A model generated the notes under the pieces. That model was not told the DNA's origin and searched no databases. It was given only the letters and a program-made list of their open reading frames with translations. Below, in pieces: positions 51,059 to 59,086 of a stretch of 64,000 nucleotides of DNA. Made by a program: the position numbers and the translations under genes. Where the stretch lies: positions 1 to 64,000 of the forward strand of contig NZ_MRCM01000006.1 in assembly GCF_002303885.1 (NCBI RefSeq), written 5' to 3'. Position 1 is the stretch's first letter, and each line of letters begins with the position of its first letter. This DNA is from Flavobacterium sp. ACN2. GTDB lineage: Bacteria > Bacteroidota > Bacteroidia > Flavobacteriales > Flavobacteriaceae.

Positions 51059-51691
51059 TTAGTGTTTCAACATGTTATGTGCGTAGTGAATACCAATTCC
51101 GTAAGAACCGCCATATTTTTTCATTAAAGAAGTAACAGGACCGTAAGTTGCTTCGCGTGCCCAGTCTCTTTGAAGTTCTAATAAATATTGAATAGAAGTT
51201 ATAGGAATTGCTCCAGCTTGAACCATTCTTTGTACAGCACGTTCGTGAGCTTCAGCAGTAACATCACCACAAGCATCTGTAATAATGTACACTTCGTAAC
51301 CTTCTTCAATTGCAGACAATGCAGGCCCTACGATGCAAACGCCTGTCCAAAGTCCAGCAAGCACAATTTTCTTTTTGTTTTTTGCTACGATAGCTTTATA
51401 AGCATTTTCGTCTTCCCAAGTATTCATGGTAGTTCTGTCAATGTACCCAGAAGTAGCAATTGGATAAAATTCTTCTAATTCTGGAAAAACAGGTCCAGAA
51501 AAGCTTTCTTCTGCAACTGTAGTTACAACTGTTGCTACGTTAAAAATTTTCGATGCTCCAGCAACAATTGCCACATTCGTGCGTAATTCGCTTACTGGAA
51601 TATTGTGCGTTGCGAAGGCCATTTGTCCTTCAAAATCGATTAATACTAATGCGTGATTATCTGGTGATAATAAGTTAACTGATGGTTTCAT
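51059..51691 (-). CDS. Isochorismatase-like hydrolase of the YcaC group
   Basis: The 210-residue protein has a cysteine-hydrolase layout: Asp19 in LVLIDFEGQMAF, nucleophile Cys119 in AGLWTGVCIVGPALSA. EGYEVYIITDACGDVTAEAHERAVQRMVQAGAIP is characteristic of YcaC. The natural substrate is not known. It is part of a likely minus-strand unit with the hydrolase at 52962, the small protein at 52091 and the porin. Confidence 0.88.
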   Translation of the reverse strand: MKPSVNLLSPDNHALVLIDFEGQMAFATHNIPVSELRTNVAIVAGASKIFNVATVVTTVAEESFSGPVFPELEEFYPIATSGYIDRTTMNTWEDENAYKAIVAKNKKKIVLAGLWTGVCIVGPALSAIEEGYEVYIITDACGDVTAEAHERAVQRMVQAGAIPITSIQYLLELQRDWAREATYGPVTSLMKKYGGSYGIGIHYAHNMLKH

Positions 51692-51747
51692 ACTATTTAT
51701 TTTTAAGATTTTTAATTGGTTAGGCTAATGAAATACAATAATCATTA

Positions 51748-51759
51748 GCGATATTTCGT
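51748..51759. promoter_or_regulatory. Palindromic operator GCGATATTTCGT
   Basis: This is a near copy of the ACGATATNTCGT palindrome found at 42994 and 53357. It is located 57 bp upstream of the YcaC-like gene. Confidence 0.4.
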
Positions 51760-51773
51760 GTTTTTTTTAAAGA

Positions 51774-52091
51774 TTAGTGCGTAGACAATTTCTTAATCAT
51801 TTCAGAAGAAATTGAGTCGGCATAAATTCCAAAAGCGCTGGTTAAAACACCTTTGATATTGTAGATTTCAGATTTAATCCCGTAGACAATATCTTCATCT
51901 CCTGGATCGGTATCTCCTTCAAAACGGAATAAATATTCGATTTTGAATTCTTCTGGCGACATGCTCTGCGTATTGTTATTGTAGCGAATACAGTTAGAAT
52001 CCAGATTAAAGTTTTCTGTAAAACCTTGTGTACTCAACCACTGCAAAGCTTCTGTAACCGTATCAAAAGAGGGTTGTTGAAAAAAACTCAT
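51774..52091 (-). CDS. Conserved hypothetical protein, 105 residues
   Basis: The protein starts MSFFQQPSFDTVTEALQWLS and ends KGVLTSAFGIYADSISSEMI. Its middle is acidic (RFEGDTDPGDEDIVYGI). It has no signal or membrane segment. I recall such small proteins carrying an unsupported phosphoribosylpyrophosphate-synthetase label; no catalytic motif of that enzyme is present. It sits 55 bp after the hydrolase gene at 52147 and may be co-transcribed. Confidence 0.7.
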   Translation of the reverse strand: MSFFQQPSFDTVTEALQWLSTQGFTENFNLDSNCIRYNNNTQSMSPEEFKIEYLFRFEGDTDPGDEDIVYGIKSEIYNIKGVLTSAFGIYADSISSEMIKKLSTH

Positions 52092-52146
52092 AATGTGAGA
52101 AGATTAAACTACCTGTAAATAAACCTTTACAGGCAGTGGTTTTGGA

Positions 52147-52962
52147 TTATTTGATGAAATCTAAAATATCGTTGTTGATCGTTTCTGCCTCTGTTGTAGG
52201 CATACCATGAGGAAATCCAGGATAAGAAATTAATTTTCCGTTTTTCAACAATTTTGCAGCTCTTGGCGCTTGACCATAAGGAACAATTTGGTCGTCTTCT
52301 CCGTGCAATACTAAAACTGGAATATCTAAACTTTTTAAATCTTCTGTAAAATCAGATTCAGAGAATGCTTTAATTCCTTCGTAGTGAGAAAGTACAGAAC
52401 CCATCATTCCTTGACGCCACCAATTTGCTTTGATGCCTTCTTGAACGGTTTGTCCTTCGCGGTTCCATCCGTAGAAAGGAATAGGGAAATCGTAGAAATA
52501 TTGTGCTCTGTTGAATCCTGTTCCTTTTCTGATTTCGTCAAAAACTGACAATGGAACTCCTTCTGGATTAGATTCGTTTTGAATCATTATTGGCGTAACT
52601 GCACTTATGATTACCGCTTTTGCAACACGACCTTTTCCGTATTTTGCAGCATAACGAATTACTTCACCACCACCTGTTGAGTGTCCAACATGTATAGCAT
52701 CTTTTAAGTCTAAAGCTTCAGTCAATTCAGCGATATCAGATGCGTAAGTTTCCATGTTATTTCCTTCAGAAGCTTGACTAGAACGACCATGTCCGCGTCT
52801 GTCGTGTGCAATAACTCTGTAGCCTTTTTGAAGGAAAAACATCATTTGTGCATCCCAATCGTCACTCGATAAAGGCCATCCGTGGTGAAAAACAATTGGT
52901 TGTCCTGTTCCCCAGTCTTTGTAATAAATTTGTGTTCCGTCTTTTACTGTAAATGTGCTCAT
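52147..52962 (-). CDS. Alpha/beta hydrolase, cofactor-free chloroperoxidase type
   Basis: The 271-residue protein matches the non-haem haloperoxidase/esterase group. It shows VFHHGWPLSSDDWDAQMMFF (oxyanion), HDRRGHGRSSQ, nucleophile Ser95 in HVGHSTGGGEVIRY, Asp in LHGEDDQIVPY, and His in PGFPHGMPTT. It has no signal peptide and is therefore cytoplasmic. Its promoter shares the GATTAA module with the MhqO-like gene, which suggests both answer to the same signal. Confidence 0.87.
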   Translation of the reverse strand: MSTFTVKDGTQIYYKDWGTGQPIVFHHGWPLSSDDWDAQMMFFLQKGYRVIAHDRRGHGRSSQASEGNNMETYASDIAELTEALDLKDAIHVGHSTGGGEVIRYAAKYGKGRVAKAVIISAVTPIMIQNESNPEGVPLSVFDEIRKGTGFNRAQYFYDFPIPFYGWNREGQTVQEGIKANWWRQGMMGSVLSHYEGIKAFSESDFTEDLKSLDIPVLVLHGEDDQIVPYGQAPRAAKLLKNGKLISYPGFPHGMPTTEAETINNDILDFIK

Positions 52963-53075
52963 GATTTTTTGATTTTAGGATTAATTTTATTTTGAAATAT
53001 TTGAATACTTAATAATTATGTTTAACTTTTTAACAAATGGTTTAATAGATGTTCAATGTTGTGGTGTTTCTGATG

Positions 53076-53123
53076 CAAACTTATTACGGAAAAGCATCTG
53101 CATCGATTAACCTAGATTAAGAA
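53076..53123 (-). promoter_or_regulatory. Promoter of the chloroperoxidase-like gene with GATTAA repeat module
   Basis: On the minus strand the -7 box TAAGTTTG (53076-53083) is preceded, after 14 bp, by the block 53098-53123 containing GATTAACCTAGATTAA. The block and the spacing are the same as at 42837-42884. Confidence 0.75.
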
Positions 53124-53356
53124 GTGAAAAATGATGTTAAAAAATTTAGCTTATCGGAATCTTTCCTAGAGAAATTTGCTTTTTCTTTTCTACAAAAAGC
53201 TGGATCTTGACCTGAAAAAGGCTGTAGTTTTGGTCTCATAATGTGTAGCATTTTTAAGTGATTTAGTAGAATGCCATAACAATTGCCAATTAACGTGCCT
53301 TATTCGCAGTGTCTTTATTTTAAGGGGTTTGTTTAAAAATGGATGTTTTTTTATTT

Positions 53357-53368
53357 ACGATATTTCGT
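53357..53368. promoter_or_regulatory. Palindromic operator ACGATATTTCGT
   Basis: This 12-bp near-palindrome is followed by TATTTTATGAAT. It is similar over 24 bp to the site at 42994 (followed by AATTTTATGATT). It lies about 108 bp upstream of the -7 box of the copper locus. Confidence 0.5.
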
Positions 53369-53464
53369 TATTTTATGAATAGTCCGTTTTTTGTAAATAA
53401 AAATGGATCTGTGATTTATTAAATAAAAAATCTGAATTAGTTAAAATAAATACAAAATAGTATG

Positions 53465-53472
53465 TACTTTTG
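53465..53472 (+). promoter_or_regulatory. -7 box of the copper locus
   Basis: TACTTTTG is a full match to TAnnTTTG. It overlaps the first codon of the longer ORF reading, which shows that the protein must start further downstream (TTG at 53497). Confidence 0.65.
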
Positions 53473-53496
53473 CCACCAAACTATTTGAACAAGCAC

Positions 53497-53874
53497 TTGA
53501 AAAGGTTAATCATCATAGCACTTTCTATTTTACTTATGTCGCCATCTTTTGGCAGCTTGTTTATTTATGCTTCTTTTAAAATCAATCAGAAAGAAATTGC
53601 GAAAACGATTTGCGTTCAGCGTAAACAGGCTTTTAACAGTTGTAACGGTCGATGCGAACTTCAAAAAAGCATTAAAAAATATTCTGATAATGAACGAAAA
53701 ATGCAAGACAGTCTAAAAGACCAATTAGAGCTTGTGTATGTTCAAAATACTGCTGAAATCACTTTTGGCGCAATTCCAGTGATGGAATCAAAAGATAACA
53801 CTTCAATTTTGTTTGAGAAGAAACCAATCGGAGCTTCTAATCTTACTTTTCATCCTCCTCTCTACACAGTGTAG
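53497..53874 (+). CDS. Small membrane-anchored Cys-motif protein of the copper locus (paralogue 1)
   Basis: The protein has 125 residues from a TTG start. The start was chosen by alignment with the paralogue at 57256 and because an earlier start lies inside the promoter. One N-terminal hydrophobic segment is followed by KINQKEIAKTICV and the pattern C39-x9-C49-x-G-x-C53-x-L-x-K, in identical positions to the paralogue. The C-terminus ends FHPPLYTV. It has no recognised family name. The cysteine spacing and the copper locus suggest metal handling at the membrane; that is inference. Confidence 0.65.
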   Translation: MKRLIIIALSILLMSPSFGSLFIYASFKINQKEIAKTICVQRKQAFNSCNGRCELQKSIKKYSDNERKMQDSLKDQLELVYVQNTAEITFGAIPVMESKDNTSILFEKKPIGASNLTFHPPLYTV

Positions 53875-54179
53875 AGATCACTATTTAGTTTTAAATTCCA
53901 AATTCCAAATTCCAAGTTCCAGATTCCAAATTCAATTCTGAATTTTGAATGGATTGGCAGAATTACTCGAATTAAAAATTCTAAGTTTAGGCTAGGATTA
54001 TATAATTTATTATTCTAAAAACTGATTTTGATCTTCTTTGTAATTGAAAGGGAAAATTTTTCCATTTTCATTTACGTTGCCATTCTTTTGGCTCACTCAC
54101 AGCATTTTGGCTCTTTTTTTGGTATTCAAAAATTTATGGCAGGGTGCTATATTTTAAACGTTTTTTATAATATCATCAA
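53875..54179. other. Intergenic gap inside the copper locus
   Basis: ATTCCAAATTCCA-type words are repeated at about 53893-53936, as in the terminator at 9241. The rest is AT-rich with no ORF or clear promoter. Confidence 0.4.
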
Positions 54180-55103
54180 ATGAAATCTTTTAATTTTTGG
54201 ATAATCGCACTATTGTTTGCGGTTACTTCCTGTACAATTGATAAAACAGATTACGAAGCTGAAATAGGTTCTGAAGTTCCTGAAAATCTAGAATTTAAAG
54301 AAGCAACATCTCTTACAAGCGGTAACTATAAGATTAGTATAGAAGCTTTAAACGGAACTTTTTATAAAGGATATAATGAGCTTCATTTTAAAATTATCAA
54401 TACTCAAAACAACCAAGAATTGACGACAGCTGCGGTAACTTTTTTACCCATAATAAGTAATGCCGACGGAAGCAAAAGTTCTTGTCCGCATGAGTATAAT
54501 GTGTTGTATGATTCTACCAATAAATACTACAACGGTTATGCTGTTTTTACGGGAGAAAGCACTACAACAGCAAGCTGGAAATTGTACATCAGTTTTACAG
54601 CTGATAACCAAAAGTATGAGATCAATAAAGATGTTACTGTTCAAAAACAAAGCAATAAAAACCTCAATATGACTGCTTTTGCAGGAAATGATGGCGAGCA
54701 ATATGTAATTGCCTTGATTTCGCCTCAAAAACCTACAGTTTCAGAAAACGCGTTGGTTGCGGGTGTTTACAAATACAATAAGCCAACAACTCCAGCAGGA
54801 ACTTTTCCAGATCCGGCACAGTTTTCTTATTCTAAAGTTGTGGGATACACTTTAAAATTAGATCCTAGAATGCCAGAACCTTCTATGGGAAATCATTCTT
54901 CGCCAAATAATAAGGATTTGACACAAGAAAACGATGGTTTGTATCACGGTGTTGTTAATTATACGATGACAGGAAACTGGACCTTAAACTTAATTATGAT
55001 GAACCAAAACGGTTTAATCGTAAGAGGGACTATAGTTCCAACCGATCATACGCCAGGAGTAGAAGGCGTGAAAAGTGAACTTTATATTGATACTTTATTT
55101 TAA
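54180..55103 (+). CDS. YtkA-like lipoprotein of the copper locus
   Basis: The 307-residue protein has a lipoprotein signal (FWIIALLFAVTSC, Cys18). Two immunoglobulin-like halves of the YtkA type follow: NYKISIEALNGTFYKGYNEL in the first and GYTLKLDPRMPEPSMGNHSS in the second. The second half has Met/His-rich residues (MPEPSMGNH, LYHGVVNYTMTGNWTLNLIM) suited to copper binding. It ends 4 bp before the TonB receptor gene. Copper binding is inferred from these residues and the neighbours. Confidence 0.75.
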   Translation: MKSFNFWIIALLFAVTSCTIDKTDYEAEIGSEVPENLEFKEATSLTSGNYKISIEALNGTFYKGYNELHFKIINTQNNQELTTAAVTFLPIISNADGSKSSCPHEYNVLYDSTNKYYNGYAVFTGESTTTASWKLYISFTADNQKYEINKDVTVQKQSNKNLNMTAFAGNDGEQYVIALISPQKPTVSENALVAGVYKYNKPTTPAGTFPDPAQFSYSKVVGYTLKLDPRMPEPSMGNHSSPNNKDLTQENDGLYHGVVNYTMTGNWTLNLIMMNQNGLIVRGTIVPTDHTPGVEGVKSELYIDTLF

Positions 55104-55107
55104 AAAC

Positions 55108-57087
55108 ATGAAATATATTATAATGCTGCTTTTCTTGGGTTTTTCAGTTACAGCTCAAAATCAGCATGCACATCACGATAGCATAAAAAACTTAGAAGAA
55201 GTAACGGTAAAAAACGCGACGAAAAAGAAAATAGAAACCGAGATGAAAATGGCTGTTTCTGTTGATGAATTTTTGTCTTCATCTGATAATATTAGTTTTA
55301 TAAAACGCGGAGCTTACGCTTGGGAACCTTTATTAAACAACATGAGTACAGAACGTTCTACGGTTACCATTGACGGAATGCATGTTTTTGGCGCGTGTAC
55401 CGATAAAATGGATCCAATTACGTCTTATGTTGAAAGTAATAATCTGGCGGCAGTAGATATTAAATCGGGTCAGGAGGGAAGCTTGCATGGAGCAACTGTT
55501 GCGGGAAGTATTGATTTAAAAAGAAAAAGCACGCCATTTGGACTTCAGAAGAAATGGAATGGAGCGTATCAAACAGGGTTTGAATTTAATAACAAGCAAT
55601 TTTTCAATTTAGGAAATATTGCTTATTCAGGGACAAAATTTGTGGCCGACGGAAGCGTTTCGTATCGTACGGCCGATAATTATTACGACGGAAACAACAA
55701 CGAAGTAAAGCATTCTCAATACAATAAATTCAATACTTCGTTAGGTTTGGCGTATAAAACCAGCGATTTATCATCGGTTAGATTAGATGCGATTTTTGAT
55801 GTGGCAAAAGATGTGGGTTATCCTGCTTTGCCAATGGATTTGTGGCTTTCGCGAGCGCTAATTACTTCAGCTTCTTATAAGCAATTGTTCGAAGAAGGTT
55901 TGGTTAGAGTAGTGGACACTAAAGTATATTTTAATGCCATTGAGCATTATATGGACGATACAACACGACCAGAAAACTTGGTTCACATGGATATGCCGGG
56001 TTGGAGCACAACATACGGATTGGTTTCGAAAGCGAATTTGAAAAAGAATGATTACTCTTCTGAAATTCAGCTGAATGCTTACGATAATTTGTCTATTGCA
56101 GAAATGCGCATGTATCCGCAAGATCGAAGCGAAAGAACGATGTTTGCTTACAGTTGGCCTTGGGTTACCACTCGTTATGCAGGACTTTCTATGAATAATT
56201 CTTGGGACATTTCTGAAAAAAGTCAAGTGCATTTGGGAGGCTCTTTGGGAGTGAATTATAATTATTCTAAATATGTAGAATTCAATTGGATTTTTCATCC
56301 AGGAGCACCTCAAGAAAAGACGAGATTTCTGCCAAGTCTAAATGCGGCCTATAACTTAAATATTGATCAGTTTAATTTTTCTGTCGGAACGGGTTATGGC
56401 CATAGAGCGCCTTCTGTTTCTGAGGGTTACGGTTATTATATCTATAATAGTTTTGACCGTTATGATTACATTGGAGATCCGAATCTAAAAAATGAAATTT
56501 CGTATGAAGGAAATGCAAGTGCAGGTTTTAAAACCGAAAGATTGAGCATTCAAGGAAAAGTCAACTATTTCTATATTCAGAATTATATTATTGGTAAAAT
56601 CCTAAGCATGGGAAGTCCGATGAATTATCAATCGGTTGGAGTAAAAGGGTATACGTCATTAGATTATGCAACGCTTTTAAATATGTCTGCCAATGTGAGT
56701 TACGATATTTTAGAGCATTTGCATTGGAAAGGAACACTTACCTATGCACGCGGAATGGATAATAAAGGAGGAAATCTGCCTTTTATACGTCCGTTAAGCT
56801 ATTTGACTTCTATTCATTATATGTATAAAAATTTTGGAATCCAGACTTCTGTAAATGGCGATTTTGAACAGATTAATTACAGTCCAGAATATGGAGAAGA
56901 TCAAACAGCGTCTTATGCCATTTGGAATATTTCTGCCGATTATTCTTTTAAAATTAATAAGGTGCAAAGCAGGATACAAATTGGTGCAGAGAACGTATTA
57001 AATGCGTATTACAGTACTTATGCTGACTGGGGAAATATCCCGAGAATGGGACGTAATATTTTCACATCTTTAAAATTGAATTTCTAA
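55108..57087 (+). CDS. TonB-dependent outer-membrane receptor, OprC/NosA-like copper receptor
   Basis: The protein has 659 residues from the ATG of MKYIIMLLFLGFSV. A GTG-initiated longer reading overlaps the upstream gene and lacks a proper signal. After the signal there is a His-rich stretch (QNQHAHHDS), a plug domain, and a 22-strand-type barrel ending in FTSLKLNF. The plug has the motif GMHVFGACTDKMDP with Cys97-x3-Met101, equal to the CxxxM copper site of OprC/NosA. It probably imports copper, free or bound, across the outer membrane using TonB. Confidence 0.85.
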   Translation: MKYIIMLLFLGFSVTAQNQHAHHDSIKNLEEVTVKNATKKKIETEMKMAVSVDEFLSSSDNISFIKRGAYAWEPLLNNMSTERSTVTIDGMHVFGACTDKMDPITSYVESNNLAAVDIKSGQEGSLHGATVAGSIDLKRKSTPFGLQKKWNGAYQTGFEFNNKQFFNLGNIAYSGTKFVADGSVSYRTADNYYDGNNNEVKHSQYNKFNTSLGLAYKTSDLSSVRLDAIFDVAKDVGYPALPMDLWLSRALITSASYKQLFEEGLVRVVDTKVYFNAIEHYMDDTTRPENLVHMDMPGWSTTYGLVSKANLKKNDYSSEIQLNAYDNLSIAEMRMYPQDRSERTMFAYSWPWVTTRYAGLSMNNSWDISEKSQVHLGGSLGVNYNYSKYVEFNWIFHPGAPQEKTRFLPSLNAAYNLNIDQFNFSVGTGYGHRAPSVSEGYGYYIYNSFDRYDYIGDPNLKNEISYEGNASAGFKTERLSIQGKVNYFYIQNYIIGKILSMGSPMNYQSVGVKGYTSLDYATLLNMSANVSYDILEHLHWKGTLTYARGMDNKGGNLPFIRPLSYLTSIHYMYKNFGIQTSVNGDFEQINYSPEYGEDQTASYAIWNISADYSFKINKVQSRIQIGAENVLNAYYSTYADWGNIPRMGRNIFTSLKLNF

Positions 57088-57110
57088 TCTGTTGACTAAA
57101 ATTAAATTGA

Positions 57111-57196
57111 AACACATAGAAACATAGTTTTTTTAATGTTGAAAAAAAAAGAAAATAGAGAATAGAAAAAAGAAACTAGTTTCTAACACATAGTTC
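57111..57196. repeat. AACACATAG element (copy 3, left half only)
   Basis: AACACATAGAAACATAG starts the copy, and AAGAAACTAGTTTCTAACACATAG ends it. The right arm CTATGTTTCTATGTGTT is absent. It lies just after the TonB receptor gene. Confidence 0.6.
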
Positions 57197-57255
57197 TACG
57201 ACAACGTTTGTCAGGATGACAAAAAAGTGCATAAAAAGGATAATTATAATTAAAA

Positions 57256-57624
57256 ATGAAAAAAGTTTTTAGTATCACAATGACGATTCTGTTCCTGCTG
57301 GTTTCTTTCCAGCAGGCGCTTATCGTGGTGCACTTTAAACTGAATCAAGTTGCTATAGAAAAAGAATTTTGTGTTAACAAAGCTAAGCCAGAACTGCAAT
57401 GTCATGGTAAATGCCATTTGAAGAAAGAACTTCAAGAATCGGAAAAAAATACCGATTTGGAATTGAGAAGCATTAGCAAAAAGATCGATATTGCTTTAAA
57501 CACAACATTTGAGTTTCAGGTTCCACTATTAAAAACTATAACCCCCAAGAAAGTGTCAATCTACAAAGAATCGGATCGACTAGAACCTTGCCTTGAAATT
57601 TTTGTACCGCCGCCTATTTTATAA
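57256..57624 (+). CDS. Small membrane-anchored Cys-motif protein of the copper locus (paralogue 2)
   Basis: The 122-residue protein has an N-terminal hydrophobic segment (MKKVFSITMTILFLLVSFQQ), then KLNQVAIEKEFCVNKAKPEL and QCHGKCHLKKEL, giving C39-x9-C49-x-G-x-C53. The C-terminus is FVPPPIL. It aligns with paralogue 1 throughout the first 60 residues. It lies between the receptor and the MbnP-like gene. The function is unknown; metal transfer or assembly is plausible. Confidence 0.7.
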   Translation: MKKVFSITMTILFLLVSFQQALIVVHFKLNQVAIEKEFCVNKAKPELQCHGKCHLKKELQESEKNTDLELRSISKKIDIALNTTFEFQVPLLKTITPKKVSIYKESDRLEPCLEIFVPPPIL

Positions 57625-57670
57625 TCTTCCTTTCGATTAATAAAATAGCCATTGCGTTAGATTGAATTTT

Positions 57671-57807
57671 AACACATAGAAGCATAGATTTTTCTTTTTT
57701 GGTAAAGGAAATTTAAAGAAACTAGTTTCTAACACATAGTTTGCTAGGTGAATTTAAATTAGTGAAACGCCTTTTTTAAGTTTAGAAAACTATGTTTCTA
57801 TGTGTTA
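57671..57807. repeat. AACACATAG-bounded inverted-repeat element (copy 4)
   Basis: The 137-bp element has ends AACACATAGAAGCATAG and CTATGTTTCTATGTGTTA, with inner AAACTAGTTTCTAACACATAG and GTGAAACGCCTTTTTTAAG. It lies between paralogue 2 and the MbnP-like gene, about 50 bp before the latter. Confidence 0.75.
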
Positions 57808-57859
57808 GAATAATTTAGCTAAATGGTTTAAAATCAGTACAGAAATTAAAATCATAAAA

Positions 57860-58726
57860 ATGCAAAATTTTAAAAAATACCTTTTATTATCAGTGGCCGC
57901 TTTGGCATTTGTTTCATGTTCAAACGATGACGATGCTCCAGCAGCAAACAATGTAACGTTAGAATTCAACAATACGTTCAAAGATAAAACCATTGTTTTG
58001 GGAGATGCAACTTCAACATCTGCGTCTACAAATACTTCAGCGGTAGGACAAGTGCATCATTTTTCTGAAGTAAAATATGTGATTAGTAATATTCGTCTAA
58101 TAAAAGATGACGGAAGTGAAGTGCCTTACAACGTAAATGATTTAGACAAAGGTGCAACAGTAATCGATCAGGCAAAAGTAGCTTCATTAAGCTATGTTTT
58201 GAGCAATGTGCCTTCTGCGTCATACAAGCAGATTAAATTTGGTTTGGGTATTAAAACAGAACAAAATACGCTAGACCAAACAAGATTTCCTAAGTTTTAC
58301 GCAGCAGCTGGTGCCAACGACACGGCAATGATGTGGGAATGGGGAACAGGATATCGTTTTACAAAAGTTGAAGGATTTTATGATACAGACAATAAAGCTA
58401 TGTCTATTCATACAGGAAGTACTGTTGCAGGAGAAGAAGGAGCGTATAAGCAAGGTGTAAATGCGTATAGAGATATTACGCTAAACCTTACTACAAACGC
58501 AACTGTAGGTAAAAATGCTCCGAAAATCAAAATTAAAGCTGATTTGGACAAATTGTTGAGCGGTAAAATCAATACAATTACATTGTCTACAGGAACAGGA
58601 ATGGGCGATAATGCAACTCCAAATGTTCATACTGCAGCGCAAATGGTAAAATTTGTCGATAATTTAGGAGGAAACGTAACAAACGATATTACAGGAATGT
58701 TTTCTGTAACTAGTGTAGAAAACTAA
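57860..58726 (+). CDS. mbnP: MbnP-like copper-binding lipoprotein
   Basis: The 288-residue protein has a lipoprotein signal ending FVSC (Cys20) and an Asp-rich linker. The MbnP family signature is present: VTLEFNNTFKDKTIVLG, HHFSEVKYVISNIRLIKDDG, and the Trp motif MMWEWGTGYRFTKVEG with Trp159 and Trp161. In methanotrophs the partner MbnH oxidises one Trp of MbnP to kynurenine, which creates a copper site. The gene order MbnP-like then MbnH-like is kept here, behind a copper-receptor gene. Confidence 0.85.
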   Translation: MQNFKKYLLLSVAALAFVSCSNDDDAPAANNVTLEFNNTFKDKTIVLGDATSTSASTNTSAVGQVHHFSEVKYVISNIRLIKDDGSEVPYNVNDLDKGATVIDQAKVASLSYVLSNVPSASYKQIKFGLGIKTEQNTLDQTRFPKFYAAAGANDTAMMWEWGTGYRFTKVEGFYDTDNKAMSIHTGSTVAGEEGAYKQGVNAYRDITLNLTTNATVGKNAPKIKIKADLDKLLSGKINTITLSTGTGMGDNATPNVHTAAQMVKFVDNLGGNVTNDITGMFSVTSVEN

Positions 58727-58755
58727 ATTAACTCTTAGGTTTTGAAGATTAATTG

Positions 58756-58873
58756 CCTCCATCTTTAGATGGAGGTAAATAAAATTTGCGCCAATAAGGC
58801 TTTAGCCTAAATACGCTAGTTTGGCTAAAGCCTAGCTAATTTACATTTCTTAAATCCCTAGTTGAAACTAGGG
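58756..58873. repeat. Three-hairpin intergenic element between mbnP and mbnH
   Basis: There are three perfect hairpins in a row: CCTCCATCT/AGATGGAGG (58756-58775), GGCTTTAGCC/GGCTAAAGCC (58798-58832) and CCCTAGTT/AACTAGGG (58856-58873). It could end or attenuate transcription before the mbnH-like gene, or be a dispersed repeat. Confidence 0.65.
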
Positions 58874-58899
58874 GCTATTGGAAAACTTTAATCAAGCAA

Positions 58900-59005
58900 A
58901 AATCAATTTTAATCTGCTAAAATCTTTATAAAATCTGCGTGAAATATTTTTGCGAATAGATTTTTTCACGCAGATTAAAAAGGATTAAAGCAGATTTATA
59001 CAGAT
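58900..59005. repeat. TCTGCG-type inverted repeat
   Basis: AATCTGCGTGAAA and TTTCACGCAGATT form an inverted pair, flanked by AATCTGCTAAAATC and GATTAAAGCAGATT in the same symmetry. It belongs to the same family as 18968 and 45900. Confidence 0.55.
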
Positions 59006-59037
59006 TAAATTTAATCTAAATGTTGTAAAAATATTTC

Positions 59038-59068
59038 AGAGCCGTCTGAAATTTTAAAAGACGGCTCT
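59038..59068. terminator. Terminator-like hairpin just upstream of mbnH
   Basis: A perfect 10-bp stem AGAGCCGTCT / AGACGGCTCT with an 11-base loop is followed by ATTTTAAAATTC. It stands 18 bp before the mbnH-like ATG, so it may act as an attenuator or mRNA-processing signal. Confidence 0.55.
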
Positions 59069-59086
59069 ATTTTAAAATTCATTAAA

